Assembly (NCBI RefSeq): GCF_001545035.1
Contig: NZ_FCOJ02000020.1
Span: forward strand, 1 to 64,000
Source: Caballeronia glebae
GTDB taxonomy: Bacteria > Pseudomonadota > Gammaproteobacteria > Burkholderiales > Burkholderiaceae
Direction of reading: 5' to 3'
DNA length: 64,000 bases
Every line of letters starts with the position of its first letter. Within the stretch, counting starts at the first letter, position 1. The position numbers and the translations under genes were made by a program. Below the pieces are notes generated by a model, which was not told the DNA's origin, did not search any database, and saw nothing but the letters and a program-made list of their open reading frames with translations. This document shows, piece after piece, positions 1 to 9,058 of this stretch.

Positions 1-92
1 ATCTTGCCCGCAAGCGGCAAGCGATACTTCGCGATATCGCCGATCCCGATGTTCCGGTATTCCGGCCTTGGTTTTTTCAATGCTTCAGCCAC
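1..92 (-). CDS. sdhC: Probable succinate dehydrogenase cytochrome b556 subunit, 5' end only
   Basis: Only about 30 codons are in the window, read from a GTG start at 90-92 on the minus strand with an AAGGGG ribosome site five bases upstream. The peptide starts MAEALKKPRPEYRNIGIGDI and continues YRLPLAGK, which matches my memory of the basic amino terminus that precedes the first membrane helix of Burkholderia SdhC, one of the two membrane anchors of complex II. The rest of the gene, with its heme-ligand histidine, lies beyond the left edge. The assignment rests on this short stretch alone and should be treated as tentative. Confidence 0.45.
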   Translation of the reverse strand, partial: MAEALKKPRPEYRNIGIGDIAKYRLPLAGK

Positions 93-319
93 GTTAGACC
101 CCTTCCCAAACTGATTGACGATTCGCGCGCCGCCGATGCACGCCACATGCTCGACACGGGCGCGACCCGCCATGCCTGATTCGCGTTTCCGGGCGACCGG
201 CGATGTATTCGGGGATAGTTCCAGCCCGCGCACTGCGCGATAGCGGTATTTTGTCGCTCGATTGATATACTGTCCAATATCTATCTCGTCTTTCTGAAAT
301 CTGTTTTACCGACTATCGC

Positions 320-1216
320 ATGGAACTGCGCCATATCCGCTACTTTCTGGCCGTTGCCGAAGAGCGCAACGTGACGCGCGCGGCCGAGCGGCTCGGCATC
401 GGTCAGCCGCCGCTCAGCCAGCAGATTCACGCACTGGAAGACGAACTTGGCGTGCGGCTCTTCCGGCGCACGGGGCATGGCGTCGTGCTGACGGAAGCCG
501 GCGAAGCGTTCGCCGTCGATGCGAAGCGTCTCGTGAACGACGCGCGTCTCGCCGTCGAAAAGGCGCAAAGCGCGGGGCGCGGAGAGATCGGGCAGTTCAA
601 TATCGGATTTACGGGATCGGCGGCGTTCAATCCGGTCGTGTCGAAGCTCATCCGGTCTTATCGTCAGGCTTATCCGAACGTCACGCTGACCCTCACCGAG
701 GGCAATACCGCGCAACTGCTCGCGCATCTCGACGCCGGCCGTGTCGATGTCGCGTTCGTTCGTCTCGGCAGCCAGTCGCCCGCCGGCGTGCAGATCAATC
801 ACATCGCGATCGAGCCGATGAAAATCGTGCTGCCCGCCACGCACAAGCTCGCGAAAAAGCGCAAGGTGCCGCTCGCGGCGCTGGCGGACGATCCGTTCGT
901 GATGCTCCCACGCGAAGCAAGCCCAACGCTGCACGACGTCATTATCGGCGCGTGCCGTGAAGCGGGATTCGAGCCGCTCGCCGGGCAGCAGGCGCCGCAG
1001 CTTTCATCAGTCGTGAATCTGGTCGCGGCGGAATTCGGGGTGTCGCTGGTGCCGGCGTCCGTGTGCCAGATTCAGGTCGATGGCGTCGCCTACACCGACG
1101 CGCTCGGCAGCGCCATCACGATTCGTCTCGCGCTGGCGTCGCGCATCGACGCGACAGCCGCCAAGACCGCCAACTTTCTGGATATCGCACGGCGAGTCGT
1201 TACGTCATCGACCTGA
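320..1216 (+). CDS. LysR-family transcriptional regulator (BenM/CatM-like)
   Basis: A 298-residue protein of normal LysR length. Residues 1-60 form the winged helix-turn-helix (MELRHIRYFLAVAEERNVTRAAERLGI, then PPLSQQIHALEDELGVRLF), and residues 90-295 are the periplasmic-binding-protein-like effector domain. The MELRHIRYFLAVAEE opening is typical of the CatM/BenM/CatR branch, which senses small aromatic or dicarboxylic acids, but the ligand cannot be read from sequence. It is divergent from the sdhC-like gene and followed by a carbonic anhydrase 110 bases downstream on the same strand, so either neighbour may be a target. Confidence 0.85.
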   Translation: MELRHIRYFLAVAEERNVTRAAERLGIGQPPLSQQIHALEDELGVRLFRRTGHGVVLTEAGEAFAVDAKRLVNDARLAVEKAQSAGRGEIGQFNIGFTGSAAFNPVVSKLIRSYRQAYPNVTLTLTEGNTAQLLAHLDAGRVDVAFVRLGSQSPAGVQINHIAIEPMKIVLPATHKLAKKRKVPLAALADDPFVMLPREASPTLHDVIIGACREAGFEPLAGQQAPQLSSVVNLVAAEFGVSLVPASVCQIQVDGVAYTDALGSAITIRLALASRIDATAAKTANFLDIARRVVTSST

Positions 1217-1326
1217 CGTTGTCATCAGAACAAGCGCGCATTGCATTCGACGCAATTTCGTCCAACACTTCAGCTCGCAGGAAGAGCGTCAGAAGGCCGA
1301 ATCCCGTTCGATCGAGGAGCGAGATC

Positions 1327-2076
1327 ATGCGCGAAGTTATGAAGCATCCGCTGCAATGCACGCCCGCGTGCCGCCGGGGTTTTCTCAAATCAGTTGCATG
1401 TGCAACTATCGCCGGAATTGCCGGGCCGCCGCTTCTCACGACATCCGCTCACGCCGACGCGCTCACTCACGCGCAGCGCGATGCCATGACGCCCGCGCAG
1501 ATACTCGCCGCGATGCAGCGCGGCAACGAGCGCTTTCGCAGAGGCGAGCGCAAGCCGCGTAATTACCTGGCCGAACAGAAGACGAGCGCGAAGGGACAAT
1601 ATCCCGCGGCCGTGCTGCTTAGTTGCATCGATTCGCGCGCGCCCGCGGAAGTGATCATGGATCTCGGTATCGGCGATATCTTCAACTGCCGTATCGCGGG
1701 CAATATCGAAAACGACGATATCCTCGGCAGCATGGAGTTCGCGTGCAAGCTGATGGGCGCGAAGGTCGTGCTCGTGATGGGGCATACGTCGTGCGGCGCG
1801 ATCAAAGGCGCGATCGCCAATGCCGAACTCGGTCATCTCACGGCGCTGCTCGCGCGCATCAAACCCGCCGTGGACGCAACGCAGTACGACGGCGAGCGCT
1901 CGGCGACGAACTACGCGTTCGTAGACAAGGTGGCGCGCAAGAACGTCGAGCTGACCATCGCGCAGATTCGCAGTGAAAGCGCCGTGCTGAGCGACATGGA
2001 GAAGCAGCACGCCATCAAGATAGCCGGCGCGATGTACAACCTGAGCACGGGCGCGGTGGAGTTCTTCGGTTCCTAA
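1327..2076 (+). CDS. Tat-exported beta-class carbonic anhydrase
   Basis: Beta-carbonic anhydrases interconvert CO2 and bicarbonate using a zinc ion. The zinc ligands are visible as Cys100 and Asp102 (SCIDSR) and His153 and Cys156 (GHTSCGA). The first 45 residues are a twin-arginine signal with RRGFLK followed by a hydrophobic stretch and AHA, so the enzyme should act in the periplasm, unlike housekeeping cytoplasmic paralogues. The ATG at 1327 was chosen because GAGGAG lies just upstream and the signal peptide begins there; a longer in-frame reading from 1063 overlaps the LysR gene. The stop overlaps the convergent symporter gene by four bases. Confidence 0.88.
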   Translation: MREVMKHPLQCTPACRRGFLKSVACATIAGIAGPPLLTTSAHADALTHAQRDAMTPAQILAAMQRGNERFRRGERKPRNYLAEQKTSAKGQYPAAVLLSCIDSRAPAEVIMDLGIGDIFNCRIAGNIENDDILGSMEFACKLMGAKVVLVMGHTSCGAIKGAIANAELGHLTALLARIKPAVDATQYDGERSATNYAFVDKVARKNVELTIAQIRSESAVLSDMEKQHAIKIAGAMYNLSTGAVEFFGS

Positions 2077-3656
2077 CTCTCGACGGGCTCGCGAAGCGCT
2101 TCCTGTTTCGTCGCGACGCCACGCTGCGCCGACCAGTAATCCGTGCGCACGCCGATATCCTCCGACACGAACGGTCCGCTGCGCGTCGAGCGATAGTTCG
2201 CGAGCGCCTTGTACACGAGACGTTGCCCGATCAGCAAGATCGGCACGTTGAGCAGCACCATCACGATGTTCATCAGATCGGACAGCGCCCAGAGATTCGG
2301 CAATTCGAGTCCGGCGAGCACGGTGAGCGCGCCGAACGGCACGAACACGAGCGAGCCGACGACGCGAATGCCGGTGATGAAACCTCGCCTGCGCGAAATG
2401 AAGTTGGCCGAGATTTCGGCGAAGGAAATCATGCCGAGCAAGGTGGTGAACGCAAAGAGCCCGTAACACGCGCACATCACTATCTTCACGACATGCGCGA
2501 CGGAAACCGGCACGAGCGTTTCGACCGACGCGAGATAAACCGTGATCTTCGACGCCCTCACCGATTCCCACGCCTGACCGTCCACGGTGCCGGTCCACAC
2601 ATGCGCCATCACGACGATGAAGCCGGTCATCGTGCAGATGACCATCGTGTCGAAGAACACGCCGAGGCTCTGCACGAAACCCTGCTCGCACGGGTGCTCG
2701 TTGTCGGCGATCGCCGCGGCCATCGTGATGGTGCCCTGCCCCGCTTCGTTCGACATCAGCCCGCGCTTGACGCCCTGCGCGAGCGCGGTGCCGATCGCGC
2801 CGCCGAAGAGCGCGTGCGGTGCGAAGGCGCCGACGATCACTTCATGAAAGAAGTACGGAATCAGCGGCAGATTGATGAGGATGATGACGAGCGACATCGC
2901 GCAGAAGAGCGTCGCCTTGATCGGCACGAGCACATCGGTGTAAGCGGTCACGCGGCGGATGCCGCCCATGATGATGAACGAGCACGCCGCGACGAGCACG
3001 GCCGCGATGACGTAATACACCGTCGACTGACGCGCGAGATGCGTGCCCGTGACCGTGTCGGCGATGGTGCCGATTGCGGTGAACACGTTGAACGTTTGCG
3101 GCGGCACGTTGAAAAGCGCGTAGATGATGAATACGAGCGACAGGAACGTGCCGACGAAGCGTTTGTCGCCGAGAATGCGCCGCCCATAGAACGGCAAACC
3201 GCCGACGAACTCGTCGTGCTTCTTCTCCTTGAAGAGCTGCGCAAGCGTCGATTCCATGAACGCGGTCGCCATGCCGAAGAACGCGGCCACCCACATCCAG
3301 AACAACGCGCCCGGTCCGCCCACGGAGATCGCGCCCGTGATGCCGACGATATTGCCCGGCCCGGCGCGCATCGCGAGCCCGAGCATGAACGACGCAAGTG
3401 CGCTCACTCCGGTTTTCGACGACTGCTTGCGCAACATCATGCGCACGATCCGCGCGACGTTCATCGTCTGGATGAAGCGCGTGCGAATGGTGAAGTGAAT
3501 GCCCACGCCGACGAGCAAAAGAATCGCGAACGAAAACTGCCCGAGTACGGGAATCTGCGAATAGGCCTTGAAATTGGTGGGGAAATCCCACAAGAAATCC
3601 GAGATGGGCGCAATGCAGGCAAACAATGCATTCACGGACTGGAAGAGACTTTCCAC
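2073..3656 (-). CDS. AGCS-family alanine/glycine:cation symporter
   Basis: A 527-residue inner membrane protein with about ten hydrophobic segments. The AGCS signature region is clear near residues 95-115 (MLGLAMRAGPGNIVGITGAI), and again at ALAQGVKRGLMSNEAGQGT, where these carriers bind substrate and sodium. Family members import alanine or glycine with sodium or protons. The ATG at 3656 has AAAGGAA just upstream. A near-perfect TATAAT lies about 120 bases upstream, implying a leader of about 115 bases that contains a 7-bp hairpin next to the ribosome site. The gene is convergent with the carbonic anhydrase. Confidence 0.88.
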   Translation of the reverse strand: MESLFQSVNALFACIAPISDFLWDFPTNFKAYSQIPVLGQFSFAILLLVGVGIHFTIRTRFIQTMNVARIVRMMLRKQSSKTGVSALASFMLGLAMRAGPGNIVGITGAISVGGPGALFWMWVAAFFGMATAFMESTLAQLFKEKKHDEFVGGLPFYGRRILGDKRFVGTFLSLVFIIYALFNVPPQTFNVFTAIGTIADTVTGTHLARQSTVYYVIAAVLVAACSFIIMGGIRRVTAYTDVLVPIKATLFCAMSLVIILINLPLIPYFFHEVIVGAFAPHALFGGAIGTALAQGVKRGLMSNEAGQGTITMAAAIADNEHPCEQGFVQSLGVFFDTMVICTMTGFIVVMAHVWTGTVDGQAWESVRASKITVYLASVETLVPVSVAHVVKIVMCACYGLFAFTTLLGMISFAEISANFISRRRGFITGIRVVGSLVFVPFGALTVLAGLELPNLWALSDLMNIVMVLLNVPILLIGQRLVYKALANYRSTRSGPFVSEDIGVRTDYWSAQRGVATKQEALREPVES

Positions 3657-3680
3657 GCGGGGCGTTCCTTTCTTGCTTCG

Positions 3681-3697
3681 GCCTGTCTGCGACAGGC
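3681..3697 (-). other. Leader hairpin before the AGCS symporter
   Basis: Perfect inverted repeat GCCTGTC-TGC-GACAGGC (7-bp stem, 3-base loop) about 25 bases upstream of the symporter start, adjoining its ribosome site. It could influence initiation. I see no glycine-riboswitch core around it. Confidence 0.35.
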
Positions 3698-3777
3698 GTT
3701 CGGAATGTTGATGAACCAGCGTCGTTCGAAGCTGGCGGGCGTGCTTTCAGGGGCACGCAAACGTATGCAAGGTCGCG

Positions 3778-3783
3778 ATTATA
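3778..3783 (-). promoter_or_regulatory. Predicted -10 box for the AGCS symporter
   Basis: On the minus strand the sequence reads TATAAT, 122 bases upstream of the symporter start. No convincing -35 hexamer sits 16-18 bases further upstream, so an activator or a weak promoter is likely. Confidence 0.4.
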
Positions 3784-3948
3784 CGGCTCCGCGCCGGCCA
3801 TCTGCCGGGCCGTAAATTTCGGTGGCCGCGAATCTGGACTTGAGCGACAAGTGCGAAGGCAAATCGAGACCGTTAGTTGCGCTGGACGATCATGCTCATC
3901 TCATTCTTCTCTCGCATAATCGGGTTCACAACGCGTCTGGAGAACGAG

Positions 3949-4458
3949 ATGACCGAACGGCTCGCGAAACTTCTCGTCGTCGCTTCGATGGCGTTGCTCG
4001 CCTCGCTCGTCAGCTTCGGCAATCTGACGGATTACGGCAGCAACCTGCAATTCGTCGAGCACGTCATGCGGATGGACACGACCTTCCCCGGCAACGCCAA
4101 TATGTATCGCGCGATCACGTCGCCAATGCTTCAGCATCTCGGCTATGACGCGATCATTCTTCTCGAAACGCTCACCGCGCTTCTTTGCTGGGCAGGCGCG
4201 ACCGCGATGTGCCGTGCGCTGCGGCAAGAGAACGCCGCGTTCGCGCGAGCCAAACGCTGGGCAATCGCGGGTCTCACGCTCGGCTATCTCACCTGGCAGG
4301 TCTGCTTCATGACGATCGGCGGTGAATGGTTCGCCATGTGGCAGTCACAGCAATGGAACGGCACTGAGAGCGCGTTCCGCTTCTTCATCACGTTTCTTGT
4401 GATATTGATTTTCGTGACGCGTGCCGAAGCGCCTCAACCGCCGAGCGAACGAACATGA
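3949..4458 (+). CDS. DUF2165-family small integral membrane protein
   Basis: A 169-residue protein with four hydrophobic stretches: near residues 5-22, around the LLETLTALLCWAGA segment, around WAIAGLTLGYLTWQVCFMTIG, and FFITFLVILIFV at the end. The invariant-looking GGEWFAMWQSQQWNG motif between the last two helices is what I associate with DUF2165 predicted membrane proteins. The function of the family is not known. The ATG at 3949 was chosen over an earlier in-frame one at 3877 because GGAG precedes it by six bases and the family begins at this point. It is convergent with the TauD-like gene. Confidence 0.75.
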   Translation: MTERLAKLLVVASMALLASLVSFGNLTDYGSNLQFVEHVMRMDTTFPGNANMYRAITSPMLQHLGYDAIILLETLTALLCWAGATAMCRALRQENAAFARAKRWAIAGLTLGYLTWQVCFMTIGGEWFAMWQSQQWNGTESAFRFFITFLVILIFVTRAEAPQPPSERT

Positions 4459-4493
4459 TCGCCGACTCGATTCGACTCGGCAGTCGATAACCC

Positions 4494-5441
4494 TCAATTC
4501 AACGCCACCGCAGCCGCCGCTCCCACGGGCGTGCCTTCGATCGCCACCGAGCTACGACCGTCCGGTCCCACCGGCACATCGCCGACGAGCGTCGTGCGAT
4601 ACAACTGGCGATCGAAGTCGAGATCGAAGATATCCGTCGGCGCGAGATGCGCGGTCGCGCGGTTGTCCCAGAACGCGATGCTGCCCGGCTCCCACTTGAA
4701 TCTCACCGTGAACTCCGGCCGCGTCACGTGCTCCCACAGCAGTTCGAGCAACACCTGACTTTCGCGCGGCGCCAGTCCCGCGATGTGCTTGAGAAAACCC
4801 GGACTCACATACAGCGCGCGCTCGCCGGTCTCCGGATGCACGCGCACCAGCGGATGCTCGCTCACGAGCGTGTGATTCGTCACGGCTTTCGTGAACGCAT
4901 CGGTGCCGTTTGCGCCTTGCGGCGGCGCGAAACGATGCAAGCCGCGCAGACCATCGACGAAAGCGCGCAGCGGCGCCGACAGCTTCTCGTACGCGATCAC
5001 CAGATTGGTCCATTGCGTATCGCCGCCATAGGGCGGAATGGTCACGCCGCGCAGAATCGATGCGAACGGCGGATTCACCGCGGCCGTCACATCCGTGTGC
5101 CAGCCCGTCCACGGACGCAAGACCGACTGCCCTTCGAAGCGCGTGGCCTTGCGAAACTTCGAGATCGAATAGATCTCCGGATGGCCGTCGACGTGGCCGA
5201 ATACCGGATGCCCGACCGTGAGCTCGCCGAACTGCGCCGAGAACGCGACGTGTTGCTCGTGACTCAGGAACTGCTCGCGAAAGAAGACCACGCGCCACTT
5301 GAGCAGCGCGGCGCGAATCGCATCGACCTGTGCGGAAGACAAAGGACGCGTGAGATCGACGCCGCCGATCTCCGCGCCGATATACGCCGATAGCGGGCTG
5401 ACAGTCACATCCGCTTCGTTCTCGATTGCCACAGCACTCAT
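4494..5441 (-). CDS. TauD/TfdA-family 2-oxoglutarate/Fe(II) dioxygenase
   Basis: A 315-residue enzyme of usual TauD length. The iron triad is visible as His115 and Asp117 (GWHTDV) and His265 (ATAHLAPTD), and Arg278 or Arg282 downstream can bind the 2-oxoglutarate carboxylate. Relatives oxidise taurine, alkyl sulfate esters or phenoxyacetates; the WDNRATAHLAPTD context resembles alkylsulfatase (AtsK) types, but substrate cannot be fixed. It is the last gene of a minus-strand set after a TonB receptor and a NitT/TauT binding protein, 39 bases after the latter, which fits capture and desulfonation of an organosulfur compound. Confidence 0.85.
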   Translation of the reverse strand: MSAVAIENEADVTVSPLSAYIGAEIGGVDLTRPLSSAQVDAIRAALLKWRVVFFREQFLSHEQHVAFSAQFGELTVGHPVFGHVDGHPEIYSISKFRKATRFEGQSVLRPWTGWHTDVTAAVNPPFASILRGVTIPPYGGDTQWTNLVIAYEKLSAPLRAFVDGLRGLHRFAPPQGANGTDAFTKAVTNHTLVSEHPLVRVHPETGERALYVSPGFLKHIAGLAPRESQVLLELLWEHVTRPEFTVRFKWEPGSIAFWDNRATAHLAPTDIFDLDFDRQLYRTTLVGDVPVGPDGRSSVAIEGTPVGAAAAVALN

Positions 5442-5480
5442 TTCGGATTCCTTTTCATATTGGATGAATGAAAGACGTGC

Positions 5481-6497
5481 TCAACTGCCCTGCGCGTTCG
5501 CGTCTTCCGCGAAGAAATAATCGCGCCATGATTTCGGCTCGTGGCGAATCACGCCGACCTTGTGCAGGAACGTGCCCAGTTGCAGCGTGTTTTGCGGCGC
5601 GGTCGCGAAGCTCGCTTCCTTGTCGTTCAAGATTCGTTCGACGAATGCGGGCGAAAGCTTCGACCCGTCCTGACGAATGTAGATGGCCGCCGCCTGAGCT
5701 TTGTCCTTCTCGACGAGCTTCGCCGCATCGTCGAGCGCCGCGCGCACGGCGGCATAAGTCTTCGGGTTGTCTTTGCGCCATTTGTCGGAAGTCACGACGA
5801 CGCTACCCGTCGACGGCCCGCCGAGGATATCGGTGGAACTGATGACCTTGTGAATCTTCGGGTCTTCGAGTTCCTGATACTGATACGGCGCATTGGAAAA
5901 ATGCAGATCTATAACTGAGTTGCCCGATAACATCGCGGTCGTCGCATCGGCGTGCGGCATGTTGACTTCGAAGCGATCGAGACGCGCATAGTCGGCGTCG
6001 CCGAAAGCCCTGGCCGATGCCATCTGCAAAAGGCGTCCCTGCTGCGAGACGGCGACGGACACCACCGCGATACGATCCTTCTCGCCGATATCTTTAATGC
6101 TGCGAATGCGCGGATCGTTCGTCACGAGATACACCGGCACCGCGCTTTGCGCCGCGATCGCGCGAAAGTCCTGATGCCCGCGCGTGCGGTCCCAGATAGT
6201 CAGCAAAGGCCCGATGCCGATGGTCGCGATATCCGCCGCGCCCGACAGCAGCGCGTCGTTCACGGAAGCGCCGCCCGAGAGCGTGTTCCACTGCACGTCG
6301 ATATCGAGTCCCGTGCGAGCGCCCGCTTTCTCTATAAGCTTCTGATCCTTCGCCACCTTGAGCAGGAGCGAACCGATGCCGTATTGATCGGCGACGTTCA
6401 CCTTGCCCTCGGCATGCGCGCGATCAGTCGGCAACGCAAACGCCGCGATCAACGCGAGCGCGGAGAACAAGCGATGCAATGAAGTCGTCGTGGTCAT
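5481..6497 (-). CDS. NitT/TauT-type ABC substrate-binding protein
   Basis: A 338-residue periplasmic binding protein. Residues 1-29 are a Sec signal ending ALPTDRAHA-EG. The body has the SsuA/TauA arrangement: GIGSLLLKVAKDQKLIEKAGARTG, then LSGGASVNDALLSGAADIATIG where the ligand pocket is formed. Known relatives bind sulfonates, sulfate esters, nitrate or thiamin precursors. No ABC permease or ATPase gene lies beside it, so it must use components encoded elsewhere. It sits between the TonB receptor and the TauD-type dioxygenase, all on the minus strand. Confidence 0.85.
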   Translation of the reverse strand: MTTTTSLHRLFSALALIAAFALPTDRAHAEGKVNVADQYGIGSLLLKVAKDQKLIEKAGARTGLDIDVQWNTLSGGASVNDALLSGAADIATIGIGPLLTIWDRTRGHQDFRAIAAQSAVPVYLVTNDPRIRSIKDIGEKDRIAVVSVAVSQQGRLLQMASARAFGDADYARLDRFEVNMPHADATTAMLSGNSVIDLHFSNAPYQYQELEDPKIHKVISSTDILGGPSTGSVVVTSDKWRKDNPKTYAAVRAALDDAAKLVEKDKAQAAAIYIRQDGSKLSPAFVERILNDKEASFATAPQNTLQLGTFLHKVGVIRHEPKSWRDYFFAEDANAQGS

Positions 6498-6619
6498 GCG
6501 GTGAGATCGTGGAAGAGCGGCGAGCGATCAATGTACTAGCCGCTTCCTCACACGCGAACGAAGAAATCCCGATACGGATAGCTTCGTTCGCGATAAGCGC
6601 CAGGGCGGCGCTCACGTGC

Positions 6620-8821
6620 TTACCAGTGATAGTTCATGCCGGCGAACACCTGACGTCCATAACCGAACGCGCACCAGCTTCCGTAGTAGCACGACGCGAC
6701 ATATTCCTTGTTGAAGAGGTTCTGCGCGTTCACGTACAGTTCGAGGCCCTTCAACTGGGGCGACGCGCGGCCGAGATCATAGTTCAGCGTGGCGTCGACG
6801 AGGAAGAAGCTCGACACCTTGAAGCTGTTGTCGCTGCTGTACGTCGTGCCCGTGTAACGTCCGCCGGCGCCCATCGAGAGACCGGCGAGCGGCCCGCGAT
6901 TGATCGTGTAATACGCCCACAACGAAGCCTGATTCTGCGGAATGGCAGGAAGGAACTTGCCGTCGAGACCGCTGTTGTCCTGCGTGTACTTCGTGTTGAG
7001 ATACGTATAACTTGCCGTGACGTTCAGCGAATCCGTAAGGCTCGCTTTCGCTTCGAGTTCGACGCCGAGCGATCGCGCTTCGCCGACCGCCGACTGGAAA
7101 TTCGGGTTATCCGCATTGACCGTCAGCAGATTCTTGCGCGTCAGATCGAACAGCGCGGCCGAGAAGAACGCGTTGTAGCCCTTCGGCTGGAACTTCACGC
7201 CGACTTCATACTGACGTCCCTTCTCCGGCGAAAACTGATTGCCGTTGATATCGGTGCCCGCTTGCGGCGTGAACGATTCGGTATAGCTGACATACGGCGC
7301 GATACCGTTGGCGAACACATACGTAAGGCCCGCGCGACCCGTGAACGCGCGATCGAACTGATGAGACACGATGCCATACGTCGTGTTGTTCGAATCGCTG
7401 CTGGCCCAGTCCTCGCGTCCGCCGAGCGTAAGGATCACGTTGCCCCAGCGCGCCTGATCCTGTGCATAGACGCCGTATTGCGTGCCGCTCAGTACCTGGT
7501 GATAGCGGTCCGGCGGCGTGATCGCCTGGTTGTAGTTCGGCGCGAACATGTCGAGCGGCGGCGCGGTGCCGAAGCCCGCATCGAAGTTGCTCGCGTAATG
7601 CTGGTAATCGAAGCCGAACAGCACCGTGTGATCGATCGGACCGGTCGAGATATTGCCTTCGATCTGATTGTCGAGCGAGACGGTGTTGAGGTTATCCTTC
7701 GACGCCGCCGTGCCGCGATCCAGCGTGCGCAAATCGGCTTCGAGCTGGCTCGCATAGACGCTCTTGTAGTCCTGCGCGAGATGCAGCAGGCGGCCGTTCG
7801 AGCGGAACGTCCATGCATTGTTGAGCTTGCGGTCGAACTTGTAGCCGATCGCTTCCTGCACGCGATTAAAGCTCTCGAAGTTATGATCGCCGTCGTAGAA
7901 GTCGCTCGGCAGCTTGCCGTTCGGGTTATAGAGCACCGTGCCTTGCGGCGGCACGCTGCCGTACGACGTGCTGTCCGGATCGTGCTGATACAGACCGTAC
8001 AACGTGAGCGAAGTCTTGTTGTCCGGACGCCACGTGAACGACGGCGCGATCGCGATGCGCTTGTTGTACGTCGATTGCACTTGGCCGTCTTCCGAGCGCG
8101 CAACGCCTGTGATGCGGAACAGATAGCGGTCATCGCCCGCGATCGGTCCCGAGAAATCGAACTTGGCGGCCTTGTGCGCGTAGTTGCCGAACTCGATGCC
8201 CACTTCATGCAGCGGCACGACCGTCGGCATCTTGCTTTCCTGATCGAGCAGACCGCCGGCCGCCGCCTGGCCGTAGAGCACCGACACCGGGCCCTTGAGC
8301 ACTTCGACGCGCTCCATCATGTACGGGTCGATCTGCGGCACCGCGTACCAGCCGTTGTCGAGCAGCTTGAGACCGTTCCAGTACTTGTCGGCATCGAAAC
8401 CGCGCACCTTCAGCATGTCGTAGCGCGTCGCGATCCCGCCGCGCGTTTCTGGCGTCACGCCCGAGACATAGCGCACGGCCGCGTTGAGCGTCTGCGCGTG
8501 CTGCTGATCCATCTGCTCGCGCGTGACGACGGAGACGGACTGCGGGGTTTCGAGCAACGACGTGCCCGTCTTGAGCGCGGTCGATTCCTTCGCGACATAA
8601 CCTTTGGTCGGACCATACGGTTCGTCCGCGTTTTGCGCCGTGACCTTCACGGCCGGAAGCGCGCTTTCGGCGGGCGCTTTCGAAGCCGCGGCGGCGGATG
8701 CGCCCGACGGCGCATCCGCCGATTGCGCATAGGCGAGCGGCGCTACCGCGAACAGCAGCAGGGCGGCCAGTTTCAACGGCCGCATCGCGACCGGACTCGT
8801 CGTTTCTGATCTCATGCTCAT
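6620..8821 (-). CDS. TonB-dependent outer membrane receptor (siderophore type)
   Basis: A 733-residue receptor. Residues 1-32 are a signal peptide ending in AYAQSADA. A plug domain follows (LLETPQSVSVVTREQMDQQHAQTL, a sequence typical of ferrichrome and hydroxamate receptors), then a 22-strand barrel ending in aromatic Trp (GMNYHW), as outer membrane proteins do. TonB receptors import scarce ligands with energy from the inner membrane. A Fur-like site lies just upstream, favouring iron uptake, whereas the downstream binding protein and TauD-like gene would favour an organosulfur ligand. The sequence does not settle this. Confidence 0.88.
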   Translation of the reverse strand: MSMRSETTSPVAMRPLKLAALLLFAVAPLAYAQSADAPSGASAAAASKAPAESALPAVKVTAQNADEPYGPTKGYVAKESTALKTGTSLLETPQSVSVVTREQMDQQHAQTLNAAVRYVSGVTPETRGGIATRYDMLKVRGFDADKYWNGLKLLDNGWYAVPQIDPYMMERVEVLKGPVSVLYGQAAAGGLLDQESKMPTVVPLHEVGIEFGNYAHKAAKFDFSGPIAGDDRYLFRITGVARSEDGQVQSTYNKRIAIAPSFTWRPDNKTSLTLYGLYQHDPDSTSYGSVPPQGTVLYNPNGKLPSDFYDGDHNFESFNRVQEAIGYKFDRKLNNAWTFRSNGRLLHLAQDYKSVYASQLEADLRTLDRGTAASKDNLNTVSLDNQIEGNISTGPIDHTVLFGFDYQHYASNFDAGFGTAPPLDMFAPNYNQAITPPDRYHQVLSGTQYGVYAQDQARWGNVILTLGGREDWASSDSNNTTYGIVSHQFDRAFTGRAGLTYVFANGIAPYVSYTESFTPQAGTDINGNQFSPEKGRQYEVGVKFQPKGYNAFFSAALFDLTRKNLLTVNADNPNFQSAVGEARSLGVELEAKASLTDSLNVTASYTYLNTKYTQDNSGLDGKFLPAIPQNQASLWAYYTINRGPLAGLSMGAGGRYTGTTYSSDNSFKVSSFFLVDATLNYDLGRASPQLKGLELYVNAQNLFNKEYVASCYYGSWCAFGYGRQVFAGMNYHW

Positions 8822-8844
8822 TTCTCTTGGATCTCGTAGCGTGC

Positions 8845-8863
8845 GTGAATGCGAATCGTTATT
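8845..8863 (-). promoter_or_regulatory. Candidate Fur box upstream of the TonB receptor
   Basis: The plus strand reads GTGAATGCGAATCGTTATT, which agrees with the classic 19-base Fur consensus (GATAATGATAATCATTATC) at 13 of 19 positions and keeps its hexamer pattern NNNAAT-NNNAAT-NNTTAT. It lies 24 bases upstream of the receptor start, where a repressor would block transcription. Confidence 0.5.
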
Positions 8864-9058
8864 ATTTGCGGGCGAATTTTGACTGGATGTTTTGTTTTTG
8901 TAAAGAAATGATTCAGAATTTTTAGTCTGGAAACGAAGCCGTCGCTGAAAGGCGGCTGAAATAATCCGCTCAGGGACGTGAAATCCGCCGCGCAGCCACT
9001 ACCATGAAAAGCGAGGTCGCCGGGCCGTCATTCAGCCCAACATGGCGAGATCACGCCC

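Noticed and set aside
3657-3800. Glycine riboswitch upstream of the symporter
   Set aside because: A short GCCGAAGCAAG string is suggestive, but the rest of the conserved core and the tandem aptamer are not present.
2223-3815. A 530-codon plus-strand frame opposite the AGCS symporter
   Set aside because: Composition (Arg, His, Asp, Glu) is that of antisense high-GC coding sequence, and the symporter is clearly real.
6479-8809. A 776-codon plus-strand frame opposite the TonB receptor
   Set aside because: Arg- and Val-rich antisense sequence with no recognisable motif; the receptor on the minus strand is complete.
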